A DNA stretch of 64,000 nucleotides, from positions 124,001 through 188,000 of the forward strand of contig NZ_LZMC01000019.1 in NCBI RefSeq assembly GCF_001668615.1, in the 5' to 3' direction. A model generated the notes under the pieces. That model saw only the letters and a program-made list of their open reading frames with translations, was not told the DNA's origin and ran no database searches. The DNA comes from Mycobacterium sp. 1274761.0 (GTDB lineage: Bacteria; Actinomycetota; Actinomycetes; Mycobacteriales; Mycobacteriaceae). A program made the position numbers and the translations under genes. This document shows positions 26,155 to 34,282 of the stretch, piece by piece (the stretch's first letter is position 1; each line of letters starts with the position of its first letter).

Positions 26155-26999
26155 TAGCCGATCACCGGGAACCGTCGTTCGGCCGCAAGGCGGTCCACCC
26201 CACCCTGAAGGCTGCTCAGCACCTTTTTATTAATGACGTCGTCGTCGCTGGAGGCGATGTCGGCAGCGTCGATCGGCTCCTGGACCTCGATTGCGATCTT
26301 CGTCGGCAGCGGCAGGCGCGGCACGAAGTCGCTGACCGCCAGCCCCCACGGCGGCGCAAGCAGAATCGGCACACTCTTCAACCGGGCCAGTTTGTCGACC
26401 ATCAGAAGCTTGGCCAGCCACTGGCCGCGGTCGAGGAACAGCGCCGCTTCCTGGCCGCCCACGCTGGCGATCGGCACAATCGGCACGCCGGCCTCGCGGG
26501 CCAGTTTCACGTAGCCCTTGCGGCCGCCGAAGTCGACCTCGTGGCGCTTCCACGACGGCCGGAACACCTCATAATCGCCGCCGGGGTACACCAGCAGCGC
26601 GCCGCCGGACTTCAGCGCCAGCGTGGCGTTCTCGTGGTTGGCGGCGACGGTGCCGAACTTACGCAGCGATCCCAGCCCCGGCATCGATACCACGAGGTTG
26701 TGCGCCAATTGGTAGAACGGCCGCTCGACGCCGAAGTACGTGCAGAACGCCAGCGTGAAAACGAAGGTGTCCGGCGGCAGATTGCCGCCGCTGTGGTTGC
26801 CGACCAGCAGCACCGGGCCGTCGGCGGGAATCCGGTCGAGTCCGCGCACGTCGGCCCGGAAGTATAGCGATGCCAACAGCCAGAGGCCCGGCAGCTGCTC
26901 GCGGATGTAGTCCGGATCACGCTGGTCGAGATCGGCTTTCGGGACCCGGGAACCGACCTGGTGTTTGGCCCAATCGAGGACGTCGTTCAACCCCGCCAT
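26154..26999 (-). CDS. Lysophospholipid acyltransferase-like protein (PlsC superfamily)
   Basis: A 281-residue acyltransferase. The catalytic motif is present in modified form as GNHSGGNLPPDTFV: the His and Asp of the canonical HxxxxD are separated by eight residues, a variation seen in a mycobacterial/actinobacterial subgroup. Other family blocks are visible: VYPGGDYEVFRP (the FPEG-like motif III) and VPIVPIASVGGQEA (motif IV). No signal peptide; hydrophobic stretches suggest membrane association. The reaction would be acylation of a lyso-lipid or glycerol phosphate, or of an unknown acceptor. It is co-transcribed with an SRPBCC protein and divergent from a di-iron protein gene. Confidence 0.82.
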   Translation of the reverse strand: MAGLNDVLDWAKHQVGSRVPKADLDQRDPDYIREQLPGLWLLASLYFRADVRGLDRIPADGPVLLVGNHSGGNLPPDTFVFTLAFCTYFGVERPFYQLAHNLVVSMPGLGSLRKFGTVAANHENATLALKSGGALLVYPGGDYEVFRPSWKRHEVDFGGRKGYVKLAREAGVPIVPIASVGGQEAALFLDRGQWLAKLLMVDKLARLKSVPILLAPPWGLAVSDFVPRLPLPTKIAIEVQEPIDAADIASSDDDVINKKVLSSLQGGVDRLAAERRFPVIG

Positions 27000-27091
27000 G
27001 TCGGTTCATATTGACAGTGCCCAACTATCTGAAACCTGTGTTCCCACCTACTGGTCGTAGACTCACCCCACGAGATCGAGAGGAACACGCA

Positions 27092-27991
27092 ATGTTGCGT
27101 CCACGACGTTTCGATCAGGAAGTCGATCCGGGACCGGTCCAGATTCAGGCACGCAAAGTGCACTTCGACGCCGCCGGTGTCCCGTTGCATTGGATCCCGG
27201 GCCACCCCGTCGCCTCGAATGTTGTCAGCCTGCTCAACGTGGTCCTGCCCGCGGCCGAGCGCTGGTTCGTCGAGACCTTAAACGAGGCCCTGCCACTGGT
27301 GAAGGATCCGAAGCTCGCCGACGACATGCGAGGGTTCATCGGTCAGGAAGCGACCCATGCCGAGGTGCACGACCAGATGCTGCGCGACTATCTCGTCGTC
27401 AACGGCATCGACCCCAAGCCGATGCTGGACCAAGTCGACTTCCTGTTCTCCAAAGTGCTCGCACCGTCAACCTCCCCTGACCCAAGGCGCCGGCTCAACC
27501 ACCTCTGCGACCGGCTGTGGTTCATCGCCGCGATCGAGCACTACACCGCGGTGCTGGGCGACTTCGCGCTCAACTGCGCGTGGGACGACCACGGCGCCGA
27601 CCCGACGATGGTCGACCTGTTTAGGTGGCACGGCAGCGAGGAAGTCGAGCACCGCAGCGTCGCCCACGACGTGGCCGTGTATTTCCATGACAGCTACGTC
27701 GACCGGATCCGCGCGATGACGATGGCGGTGGTGGCGATTTTCATCTTCTTCCAGCGGGCGGCCTGGTTCCTGGTGAAGAACGATCCCAATACCGACATCG
27801 GCTGGTGGCGGTTCAACCGGCTGCGGATGGCCGACTCGAAACTCGGCCTCCTTCCCAGGTACCGCAAGCTGTTTGGGTCCAACACGGCGATGTACTTCCG
27901 ACGCAATTTCACCCCGGCCGAGATGGGCTCGACGGCGCAGGCCGTGGCCTACTTGGCCAGCTCGCCCGCGGCACGGGCCGCGCACGCCTGA
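27092..27991 (+). CDS. PF10118-type 'metal-dependent hydrolase', probable di-iron oxygenase component
   Basis: A 299-residue helical protein of the family labelled metal-dependent hydrolase. It shows two ExxH motifs, E86-A-T-H89 (GFIGQEATHAEVH) and E184-V-E-H187 (WHGSEEVEHRSVAHD), plus E149-H150 between them, the layout of ferritin-like di-iron centres. A hydrophobic stretch near residues 212-228 (MTMAVVAIFIFFQRAAW) may anchor it to the membrane. The ATG at 27092 follows AGAGGAAC; a longer frame reaching back to 26870 crosses the divergent promoter. Its stop is fused to the ATG of a flavin/2Fe-2S reductase (TGATG). That coupling argues for a redox enzyme, i.e. a di-iron mono-oxygenase or hydroxylase, rather than a hydrolase. 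Confidence 0.8.
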   Translation: MLRPRRFDQEVDPGPVQIQARKVHFDAAGVPLHWIPGHPVASNVVSLLNVVLPAAERWFVETLNEALPLVKDPKLADDMRGFIGQEATHAEVHDQMLRDYLVVNGIDPKPMLDQVDFLFSKVLAPSTSPDPRRRLNHLCDRLWFIAAIEHYTAVLGDFALNCAWDDHGADPTMVDLFRWHGSEEVEHRSVAHDVAVYFHDSYVDRIRAMTMAVVAIFIFFQRAAWFLVKNDPNTDIGWWRFNRLRMADSKLGLLPRYRKLFGSNTAMYFRRNFTPAEMGSTAQAVAYLASSPAARAAHA

Positions 27992-29094
27992 TGAGACTGC
28001 GCGACCGCTACCGGTCGACCCCGCCGAGTGTCTCAGGGCGTTTGCGCCACGACGTCGTGCTCAACATCGCGGATGCGGCGGTGAGCGCGCTGTGGGCGCT
28101 GTCGGGCGCCACCAGAAAGCTCAATCTCCCGCCCGCCACAGAAGGGCTGCTCGGGTTGACCGTGATCGAACGCCGTGTGGTGGCCCACGATCAGGACGTG
28201 GTGGCACTGCGGCTGGCATCCACCGACGGCGAGCCGCTGCCGCGCTGGCACCCCGGCTCCCACTTGGACATCCACCTGCCCAGCGGCAAGGTGCGACAGT
28301 ACTCGCTGTCCGGTGACCCCGACGACAGGGACAGCTACCGCATCGCCGTGCGCCGCATCGCCGACGGGGGCGGCGGTTCGATCGAGATGCACGAGCTGCC
28401 TGTCGGCGCCCGCGTGACCACCCACGGCCCCCGGAACGCGTTTCCGCTGACCGTCCCCGGCTACGGCTCCCCCGCCCGGCGCTGCCGGTTCATCGCCGGC
28501 GGTATCGGCATCACGCCGATCTTGCCCATGCTGGCCTATGCCGAGCGGCTCGGCGTGGATTGGTCGATGGTGTACACCGGCCGCAGCCGCGACACCCTGC
28601 CGTTCCTCGACGAGCTGAGCCGGTTCGGCCACCGCGTCGAGGTGCGCACCGACGACGTCAGCGGAATCCCGACCGCCGCCGCGTTGCTCGGCGATTGCCC
28701 CGAGGGCACCACGGTGTACGCCTGCGGGCCCGCGCCCATGCTGACGGCTATCCGTGCGGAGCTGGCGGGACGCGACGACGTCGAGCTGCACTTCGAACGG
28801 TTCGCCGAGCCGCCCGTGGTCGACGGCGAGGAATTCACGGTGACCGTCGCCTCCACCGGCAAAGAGGTGGTCGTCGGTGCCGCGGAGACGCTGCTGGCGG
28901 CGCTGCAGCGGTCAGGTGTCGCCACGCCGTATTCGTGCCGACAGGGTTTCTGCGGTACCTGCCGCACCCGCGTCCTCGCCGGTGCCGTCGATCATCGCGA
29001 CACGCTGCTGACCACGCCGGAACGCGAGAACGGCCTGATGCTGGTGTGCGTCTCCAGGGCGCAGAACGGCGAGAGGATCATCCTGGATCTCTGA
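27991..29094 (+). CDS. Flavin/2Fe-2S oxygenase reductase (FNR + C-terminal ferredoxin)
   Basis: A 367-residue electron-transfer protein. An N-terminal leader of about 55 residues precedes a ferredoxin-reductase FAD/FMN domain with VRQYSLSG (RxYS), a nucleotide-binding domain with AGGIGITPI and YACGPAPML, and a C-terminal plant-type ferredoxin with Cys ligands in [11 protein letters not shown] and a fourth Cys about 29 residues later (VCVSRAQ). This is the phthalate dioxygenase reductase-like order, passing electrons from NAD(P)H to an oxygenase. The ATG at 27991 overlaps the stop of the di-iron protein gene, so that protein is the most likely partner. It may also serve the orphan Rieske oxygenase at 54798-56171, but that is speculative. 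Confidence 0.9.
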   Translation: MRLRDRYRSTPPSVSGRLRHDVVLNIADAAVSALWALSGATRKLNLPPATEGLLGLTVIERRVVAHDQDVVALRLASTDGEPLPRWHPGSHLDIHLPSGKVRQYSLSGDPDDRDSYRIAVRRIADGGGGSIEMHELPVGARVTTHGPRNAFPLTVPGYGSPARRCRFIAGGIGITPILPMLAYAERLGVDWSMVYTGRSRDTLPFLDELSRFGHRVEVRTDDVSGIPTAAALLGDCPEGTTVYACGPAPMLTAIRAELAGRDDVELHFERFAEPPVVDGEEFTVTVASTGKEVVVGAAETLLAALQRSGVATPYSCRQGFCGTCRTRVLAGAVDHRDTLLTTPERENGLMLVCVSRAQNGERIILDL

Positions 29095-29102
29095 TCCGTC
29101 TG

Positions 29103-29108
29103 TACTAT
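29103..29108 (+). promoter_or_regulatory. Putative leaderless promoter of the Ser/Thr kinase (-10 TACTAT)
   Basis: TACTAT is followed by six bases and the ATG at 29115. Without a Shine-Dalgarno sequence, this is a typical leaderless pattern. It separates kinase expression from the upstream reductase, whose stop lies only 20 bases before the kinase start. Confidence 0.45.
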
Positions 29109-29114
29109 TCGGCC

Positions 29115-30215
29115 ATGCCATTAGCCGCTGGTCAGACCTTCGCGGGCTATACCATCGTGCGGCTTCTGGGCTCCGGGGGCATGGGTGAGGTCTACCTTGC
29201 CGAGCATCCTCGGCTGCCCCGGCGGGACGCGTTGAAGGTGCTGCCGGCCGACGTCTGCGCCGACCACGAATATCGCGAGCGGTTCAACCGCGAGGCCGAC
29301 CTCGCCGCCACCCTGTGGCACCCGCATATCGTCGGGGTGCACGACCGCGGCGACGTCGACGGCCAGATCTGGATCTCGATGGACTACGTGGATGGGACGG
29401 ACGCCGCAGAGTTGCTGCGCGAACGGTATCCCGACGGCATGCCCAAGGAAGAAGTCCTCGACATCATGACGTCGGTCGGTGGTGCCCTCGACTATGCGCA
29501 TCAACAGGGCCTGCTGCACCGCGACGTCAAACCCGCCAACATCATGCTGACCGACGCAGCCGCAGGCGAGCAGCGAATCTTGTTGGGCGACTTCGGTATT
29601 GCTCGACGGGTCGACGACACCAGCAACCTCACCGCGACCAACATGACCGTGGGCACGGTCTTTTACGCCGCGCCCGAACAGCTGATGGGTGAGGCGATCG
29701 ACGGGCGCGCGGACCAGTACGCGCTGGCCGCTACCGCGTTCCATCTGCTGACCGGGTCGCCCCCGTTTCACCACTCGAATCCGACGGTCGTCATCAGCCA
29801 GCACCTCACCGCCTCGCCGCCGCCCATCGCCGACCGTCGCCCCGAGCTGTCGGCGCTGGACCCCGTCTTGAGCAAGGCGCTGTCGAAGGATCCGAAGGAC
29901 CGGTTCAACAGCTGCATGGACTTCGCGCGGGCGCTGGCCCACCGGCTGGGTGTGGAGCCGAACGCCGACAACGAGCTGACTGCAGCCTCGGTGCCCATCG
30001 CCACGAGGGCTCGCGGGGGCAAGCACGAGGCGCAGGGGGGCCGAGGAAAGTACCTGCGCCCGGTGTACATCGTGCTCGCCGTCCTTGCGGTCTTGCTGGT
30101 GATCGCGATCGCGCTGGTGCTGATCCAGTTCCACGAGATCGAGCGGCTGCTCAACGATCAGTACACTCCGCCGCCGTCGCCCGCCGTTACCGCTCCGCGG
30201 GCCCCAGCGCCGTGA
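29115..30215 (+). CDS. PknF-like transmembrane Ser/Thr protein kinase
   Basis: A 366-residue eukaryotic-type kinase. The Gly-rich loop [13 protein letters not shown], catalytic Lys41 (ALKVL), HRDVKPAN with Asp137, DFG at 159-161 and APE in the activation segment are all intact, so it should be active; TATNMTVGT contains the likely activation-loop phosphorylation sites. One transmembrane helix (about 317-338) is followed by a short Pro-rich extracellular tail of under 30 residues. The kinase domain closely resembles mycobacterial PknF (shared blocks such as [27 protein letters not shown]). The tail is too short for a PASTA or other sensor domain. Targets unknown; the next gene, 7 bases on, encodes an NTF2-fold protein. 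Confidence 0.92.
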   Translation: MPLAAGQTFAGYTIVRLLGSGGMGEVYLAEHPRLPRRDALKVLPADVCADHEYRERFNREADLAATLWHPHIVGVHDRGDVDGQIWISMDYVDGTDAAELLRERYPDGMPKEEVLDIMTSVGGALDYAHQQGLLHRDVKPANIMLTDAAAGEQRILLGDFGIARRVDDTSNLTATNMTVGTVFYAAPEQLMGEAIDGRADQYALAATAFHLLTGSPPFHHSNPTVVISQHLTASPPPIADRRPELSALDPVLSKALSKDPKDRFNSCMDFARALAHRLGVEPNADNELTAASVPIATRARGGKHEAQGGRGKYLRPVYIVLAVLAVLLVIAIALVLIQFHEIERLLNDQYTPPPSPAVTAPRAPAP

Positions 30216-30222
30216 CGGCGAC

Positions 30223-30780
30223 ATGAGCCTCGCCGTCGCCGACCGGTTGGCGCTGACCGATCTCGTCCACCTCTACGCGGCGGCGGTCGATGACCGCCGG
30301 TTCGGCGATGTCGTCGAATTGTTCACCGAAACAGCCGAATTGCGGCTACCCGATCCGCCCCGCTCGCTTGATCCCGTCCGTCATCACCAAGGCCGCGGGG
30401 GTGTCCGCACGGCGATGGCGGCGTTGTCGAACGTGGCGCGCACCGAGCATGCGATCGTCGGCGAGGTCTACGCCCCTGGCACGGACGCCGACTACGCACT
30501 GGGCCGGATCACCTGCGTCGCACACCATTTCACCACCGGCAACGAGCCCTCCGATCTGGTGTGGCACCTGCGCTACGACGACGAGTATCTGCGAACGCGT
30601 TCGGGCTGGCGCATACACGGCCGGGCGCTGACGATCAATGCTATTGAGGCGAGGCCGATTCGGCGGCTGCGACCGCATCGGTCAGCCGATCGAGAAGCGG
30701 GCGCTGACCCTTCAGCAGCTTCGACCGCGCCGCAGGCACGGAGAACCAGCCCACCCGGTCGATCTCCGGGTACTCCCTGA
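30223..30780 (+). CDS. NTF2-like (SnoaL) protein with C-terminal overlap
   Basis: A 185-residue product whose first 140 residues form an NTF2/SnoaL-type cone fold (start MSLAVADRLALTDLVHLYAAAVDDRRFGD, core ITCVAHHFTTG, end SGWRIHGRALTINAIEA). The remaining 45 residues (Arg/Pro/Ala-rich) are read antisense through the convergent NUDIX gene and look non-biological, so the original stop may have been lost or the end coordinate may be misleading. NTF2-fold proteins act as isomerases, dehydratases or simple ligand binders. Co-transcription with the kinase is likely. Confidence refers to the first 140 residues. Confidence 0.72.
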   Translation: MSLAVADRLALTDLVHLYAAAVDDRRFGDVVELFTETAELRLPDPPRSLDPVRHHQGRGGVRTAMAALSNVARTEHAIVGEVYAPGTDADYALGRITCVAHHFTTGNEPSDLVWHLRYDDEYLRTRSGWRIHGRALTINAIEARPIRRLRPHRSADREAGADPSAASTAPQARRTSPPGRSPGTP

Positions 30781-31126
30781 CGTTCCCCGACCCCTTCGGC
30801 CACTCCAGGGTGAACGTGTTGCTGACGGTGCCGTCCAGGTCGAGGTCGCCGCGCACCGCGAACGCGATGATGATCTTCCCGCTGGGCTGCTTCAGCGGCG
30901 GGAAATCGATGCGCGGGCCCTGCGGCGGCGGCTTGCCCAGCTCCTCTTCGAACTCCCGGCACGCGGCCAGCCAGGGATCTTCACCCTCGAGGTACTCGCC
31001 CTTGGGGATGGACCAGGCCCCATCGTCTTTTTTGGCCCAGAACGGGCCGCCCGGATGGCCGAGCAGCACCTCGAGAGACCCGCCCATCAGGCGGTAGAGC
31101 AGGAGGCCCGCACTCAATTTCGGCAT
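30641..31126 (-). CDS. NUDIX hydrolase
   Basis: A 161-residue NUDIX protein. The NUDIX box is complete: GEYLEGEDPWLAACREFEEE fits GX5EX7REUXEEXGU, with the metal-binding Glu residues in REFEEELG. The N-terminus MPKLSAGLLLYR is typical of a subgroup that hydrolyses nucleoside diphosphate derivatives, dinucleoside polyphosphates or nucleotide sugars; substrate unknown. It is convergent with the NTF2-like gene and overlaps it by about 140 bases, unusually long. It is divergent from the GH16 gene. Confidence 0.88.
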   Translation of the reverse strand: MPKLSAGLLLYRLMGGSLEVLLGHPGGPFWAKKDDGAWSIPKGEYLEGEDPWLAACREFEEELGKPPPQGPRIDFPPLKQPSGKIIIAFAVRGDLDLDGTVSNTFTLEWPKGSGNVREYPEIDRVGWFSVPAARSKLLKGQRPLLDRLTDAVAAAESASPQ

Positions 31127-31142
31127 TGTGGCCCGAGCCTAG

Positions 31143-31171
31143 TTAACGTTTTGATTAAGCGAGGATAAGGT
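31143..31171 (+). promoter_or_regulatory. Putative promoter of the GH16 gene
   Basis: TTAACG (31143-31148) and TAAGGT (31166-31171) are separated by 17 bases, and the GTG start follows the -10 after six bases, so the transcript could be leaderless. A purine-rich GAGGATAAGG (31161-31170) could alternatively act as ribosome binding site of a longer transcript. Confidence 0.4.
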
Positions 31172-31177
31172 TCGTCT

Positions 31178-32038
31178 GTGCACAAGATTAATCGCCGCAA
31201 CCTGATGCTCATGACCGGCGCCGCCGCGCTGGGAGCCGCCGTTACCTCGCCCTCTGCGTCAGCCGAGCCGCTCCCGCCAGGTCAGCCCGAAAATCCGAGC
31301 GCGCCCGCGCCCAACGCCAACCCGGCACCCGTCGACTACATCTTCGCCGACGACTTCGACGGACCGGCGGGCGCTGCACCCGATTTGTCGAGGTGGACGG
31401 TGGTGGGCTGGAACGAACCGGTGACCCCGCCGATCCTCGGTCTGTTCCGCGACGACCGGCGCAACGTGTGCCTCGACGGCAACGGCAATCTGGCGCTGCG
31501 CGCGACCCGGGAGGGCGACACGTACTTCAGCGGCCGGGTGGAGAGCCGGATGAAGATCGGCATCGGGCACACCTGGGAAGCCCGGATCAAGCTGAACTGC
31601 CTGGTCCCGGGCTGCTGGCCGGCCTATTGGCTGGTCAATCGGGAGCCGACCCCGGACGGACGGGGCCCGTTGCCCGACGGTGAAGTTGACATCCTCGAGT
31701 GGTACGGCAACGGCAAGTGGGCCCCGGGCACCGCAGTCCACGCACGCTCGGACGGCAGGACCTGGAAGGAGAACAGGTGGCCCGTCGACGGCGACTGGCA
31801 CACCTACCGGGTCCGGTGGGACGACGCCGGTTTCCGGTTCTGGCGCGACGACGTCAACGGCGCCCCGTTCTTCACAGTCCCTGCGGCGCCGATCAACGGG
31901 GTATGGCCGTTCAACGCACCCGACTATCTGCTGTTCACGATCTTCAACCTTGCGGTCGGCGGTCCCGGCGGCGGTGATCCGCAGTTCGGCCCGTTCGAAA
32001 CCCCGGAGATGCTTGTCGACTACGTGCGCGTCTGGTAA
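31178..32038 (+). CDS. Exported GH16 family glycoside hydrolase (beta-glucanase-like)
   Basis: A 286-residue exported enzyme. The N-terminus NRRNLMLMTGAAALGAAV is a twin-arginine signal (RR followed by a hydrophobic core) with an SASA cleavage site near residue 29. After a Pro/Ala-rich linker comes a GH16 jelly roll with the catalytic ExDxxE motif (E169-V-D171-I-L-E174) and surrounding aromatic residues (EWYGNG, WPAYWLVN). Family members cut beta-1,3- or beta-1,3/1,4-glucans; mycobacterial homologues have unclear natural substrates. The start codon is GTG. It is followed closely by two small genes on the same strand. Confidence 0.88.
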   Translation: MHKINRRNLMLMTGAAALGAAVTSPSASAEPLPPGQPENPSAPAPNANPAPVDYIFADDFDGPAGAAPDLSRWTVVGWNEPVTPPILGLFRDDRRNVCLDGNGNLALRATREGDTYFSGRVESRMKIGIGHTWEARIKLNCLVPGCWPAYWLVNREPTPDGRGPLPDGEVDILEWYGNGKWAPGTAVHARSDGRTWKENRWPVDGDWHTYRVRWDDAGFRFWRDDVNGAPFFTVPAAPINGVWPFNAPDYLLFTIFNLAVGGPGGGDPQFGPFETPEMLVDYVRVW

Positions 32039-32048
32039 CGGTGAATTC

Positions 32049-32417
32049 GTGAATACGGCGCTGGTGGTAGCCGCAGCGGGCGTAGTGCTGGCCGGTGCGG
32101 GAGCCGCGTCGGCACAGGCCGATCCTGTGACCTACGGCAGCAACGGCGTGTTCGGCGTCGGTGCCAAGCCGCCGGAGGGCTGGGCCACCGCCAGCATCCC
32201 GCCGGGCAGGTACCGCGTGGACCAGTCCCCCAGCATGTACCCCTATCTGAGCCCGCCCGGTTTCTGGCTGCGCTGCAACAACTTCCCGTGCGCGGGGAAT
32301 TTCCCTGCCCATATCATCGCCAGCGGCGAAGCCATCCGGGACCAGCCGACGTTCGTCGACATCTTGCCGACCGACGTCGCGATATCCCTGAACAATGTCA
32401 CCCTGACTATCGCGTGA
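32049..32417 (+). CDS. Small exported protein of unknown function
   Basis: A 122-residue protein with an N-terminal signal peptide (NTALVVAAAGVVLAGAGAAS, cleavage after AQA) and a mature domain of about 95 residues containing two Cys eight residues apart (LRCNNFPCAG), likely a disulfide. The GTG at 32049 is selected because another GTG eight bases upstream hits a stop after three codons. It lies 10 bases after the GH16 stop, so it is probably co-transcribed; joint action at the cell surface is an inference. The composition (Gly/Pro/aromatic) resembles other small secreted mycobacterial proteins; no family assigned. Confidence 0.72.
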   Translation: MNTALVVAAAGVVLAGAGAASAQADPVTYGSNGVFGVGAKPPEGWATASIPPGRYRVDQSPSMYPYLSPPGFWLRCNNFPCAGNFPAHIIASGEAIRDQPTFVDILPTDVAISLNNVTLTIA

Positions 32418-32421
32418 TGAG

Positions 32422-32643
32422 ATGAGCGACAACCACTTCGAACCGCGCTGGCGGCTCAACGTCGACGACGACGTCACCGTCGCGTTCGACTCGACGACAG
32501 CGACCATCACCAAGATCACCACCGGCGAGAGTTGCTGTCTAGGTGACTATCCGTCGTTCATGGTCGAAGAGCCCGGGCTTCTGCGTGTCCGCAGCAGCCA
32601 CGCGCCGCCGATCGGCAAGTGGTACGTCACCGGCGAGGAGTGA
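32422..32643 (+). CDS. Small cytosolic protein, unknown function
   Basis: A 73-residue protein without signal peptide or membrane segment, predicted beta-rich (RWRLNVDDDVTVAFDSTTATITKI), with adjacent Cys residues (ESCCLGDY). It starts 5 bases after the previous stop and ends 4 bases before a convergent small gene. Codon usage matches neighbouring genes, which supports coding. I do not recognise a family. Confidence 0.6.
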   Translation: MSDNHFEPRWRLNVDDDVTVAFDSTTATITKITTGESCCLGDYPSFMVEEPGLLRVRSSHAPPIGKWYVTGEE

Positions 32644-32647
32644 GGCG

Positions 32648-32839
32648 CTACTTCCGGTCACCCTCGGTATCGTCGAAGAAAGCCCAGTGGCCGTCGTCGG
32701 CCTTGACTTCCATGCGCCAGCCGAGTTCGGAATTGTCGGCCTTTTGGTCGACGAACCAGGCGTGCGCGTCGTCCGCGCTCTCGATGTCCTTGGTGTCGAC
32801 GACATCGCCCTTCGGGTTCAATACGCGATAGGTAGCCAT
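32648..32839 (-). CDS. Small conserved-type protein, unknown function
   Basis: A 63-residue acidic protein (MATYRVLNPKGDVVDTKDIE...) with a mixed alpha/beta pattern and several Trp. The ATG at 32839 is preferred to an in-frame GTG eleven codons earlier, whose extension (KDRQSGTPLG) is not protein-like. Position just after the NDH-2-like gene on the same strand (36 bases) suggests co-transcription. No motif or family recognised. Confidence 0.6.
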   Translation of the reverse strand: MATYRVLNPKGDVVDTKDIESADDAHAWFVDQKADNSELGWRMEVKADDGHWAFFDDTEGDRK

Positions 32840-32875
32840 GCCCAACGGGGTTCCCGATTGGCGGTCTTTCACACG

Positions 32876-34195
32876 TCAATTGGCCTTCGGCAGCGGGATC
32901 CCTTCGCTGGTGGAAAACCTCGCGTCGTCCTGACTGGACAGACCCACCGAGACGACTGAGCGATCGAAGAACACGTCGGTCAAATACGCCAGCGACACCG
33001 CCCAGCGGTTGACGAAGCGCGGCATGGCGTAGAGGTGATAGGTCCGGGTGACGAACTTGGCGGGATATCCGGACAGATGGATGTTGAGGGGGTTGGCCAC
33101 CGCGTAGTGCGGACCGAGGTCGACGACCAGGCCCATGTTGCGGTGCCGATAGTCTTTGGGCTTGCCGTAACCGAGGCTGGCGGCAACATTGCGGCCCAAC
33201 ACTTTCCCCTGCCGCATCGCATGTTGCGCCGTGGGCGGGGTGATCTTGCCGGGCTGCGTCAGATCCGGCACCGCGGCGGCATCCCCGGCGGCGAACACAT
33301 CGGGATGACCTGGGACCTGCAGGTTGGCCTGCACCTTCAGTCGGCCCCGCTCGGTTTCGAGGCCGAGCTTTTCGATCAACGGCGCGCCGGTGACGCCGGT
33401 GACCCAGGCCACGGTATGGGTGTCGACGCGCGAATCATCGCTCAGCACAACGTGATCGGGGTAGACCTCCTTCAAGGTGACGCCCAGCCGCACGTCGATG
33501 CCCCGTTTGCGCAATACCCGCTGCACGCTTTCGCCGAGTTTGTCCCCGACCTCGGGCATCACCTGCTCGGCGAGGTCGAGCAGTAGGAACTTCACCTCCG
33601 CGGGATCGAAGCCCATCTGCCTGCCCGCGGCGTCGGCCAATGCCTGCAGCTGCACCACCAGTTCGGTGCCCGAGTACGAGGCGCCGACGACGACGATCGT
33701 TCGCCTGGCCCTAATGCGGGCCTCGTCGTCGTCGCTGTTGGCCAGCTCGAGCTGTTCGAGCACGTGATCGCGCAGATAAGCCGCCTCTGCCGGCGACTTC
33801 AGCCCCCGGGCGCAGTCGGCGAGGCCGGGTATGTCGAACAGCCGAGTGACCGAACCCGGCGTCAGTACCAGCCGGTCCCAGGTCAGGGTGTGCGACCTCT
33901 GCTCCGGATCGCAGTAGGTCAGGCTGTGGCCGTCCAAGTCGACGCTGTCGACCCGCCCGCGCATGGCGCGAACGCCGCGCAGCGTGTTCGCCAACGGAAC
34001 CGTCACGAACCGGACGTCGACAAGACCGCCCGCGACGTCGGGCAACAGCGGGGTGTAGAGCATGTAGTCGACCGGCGACACGATCTTGATATCCACGTTC
34101 GCGTCGTGCTTGCGCACTATCCGCGACAGGCGACGGGCGCACTCGAATCCGGTGAAACCACTGCCAACGATGACGACCGATGTCTTAGAACTCAC
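32876..34195 (-). CDS. NDH-2-like FAD/NAD-dependent dehydrogenase (Rv1812c-like)
   Basis: A 439-residue pyridine nucleotide-disulfide oxidoreductase-fold protein. The FAD site is marked by VVIVGSGFTGFECARRL, the NADH site by IVVVGASYSGTELVVQL, and the second FAD motif by VFAAGDAAAVPD. The C-terminal segment around KFVTRTYHLYAMPRFVNRW is amphipathic, as in membrane-associated type II NADH:quinone oxidoreductases. The family oxidises NADH without proton pumping; this paralogue resembles M. tuberculosis Rv1812c rather than the main Ndh enzymes, so quinone reduction is not certain. Start GTG at 34195. A hairpin lies upstream. Confidence 0.85.
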   Translation of the reverse strand: MSSKTSVVIVGSGFTGFECARRLSRIVRKHDANVDIKIVSPVDYMLYTPLLPDVAGGLVDVRFVTVPLANTLRGVRAMRGRVDSVDLDGHSLTYCDPEQRSHTLTWDRLVLTPGSVTRLFDIPGLADCARGLKSPAEAAYLRDHVLEQLELANSDDDEARIRARRTIVVVGASYSGTELVVQLQALADAAGRQMGFDPAEVKFLLLDLAEQVMPEVGDKLGESVQRVLRKRGIDVRLGVTLKEVYPDHVVLSDDSRVDTHTVAWVTGVTGAPLIEKLGLETERGRLKVQANLQVPGHPDVFAAGDAAAVPDLTQPGKITPPTAQHAMRQGKVLGRNVAASLGYGKPKDYRHRNMGLVVDLGPHYAVANPLNIHLSGYPAKFVTRTYHLYAMPRFVNRWAVSLAYLTDVFFDRSVVSVGLSSQDDARFSTSEGIPLPKAN

Positions 34196-34216
34196 GGTAC
34201 GGGTCTACCCACTATC

Positions 34217-34245
34217 GGCCGGAATCAGCGTGGTGATTCTCGGCC
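34217..34245. terminator. Bulged hairpin between two minus-strand genes
   Basis: GGCCG-GAATCA (34217-34227) pairs with TGATTC-(T)-CGGCC (34234-34245), 11 bp with a single-base bulge and a 6-base loop. On the minus strand it begins 38 bases after the stop of the 243-residue unknown protein and lies 22 bases before the NDH-2-like start. It fits a terminator separating the two genes. Confidence 0.4.
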
Positions 34246-34282
34246 ACTTCCGACGCGGTCACGTGGTCGTCGGTTTGGCCCG

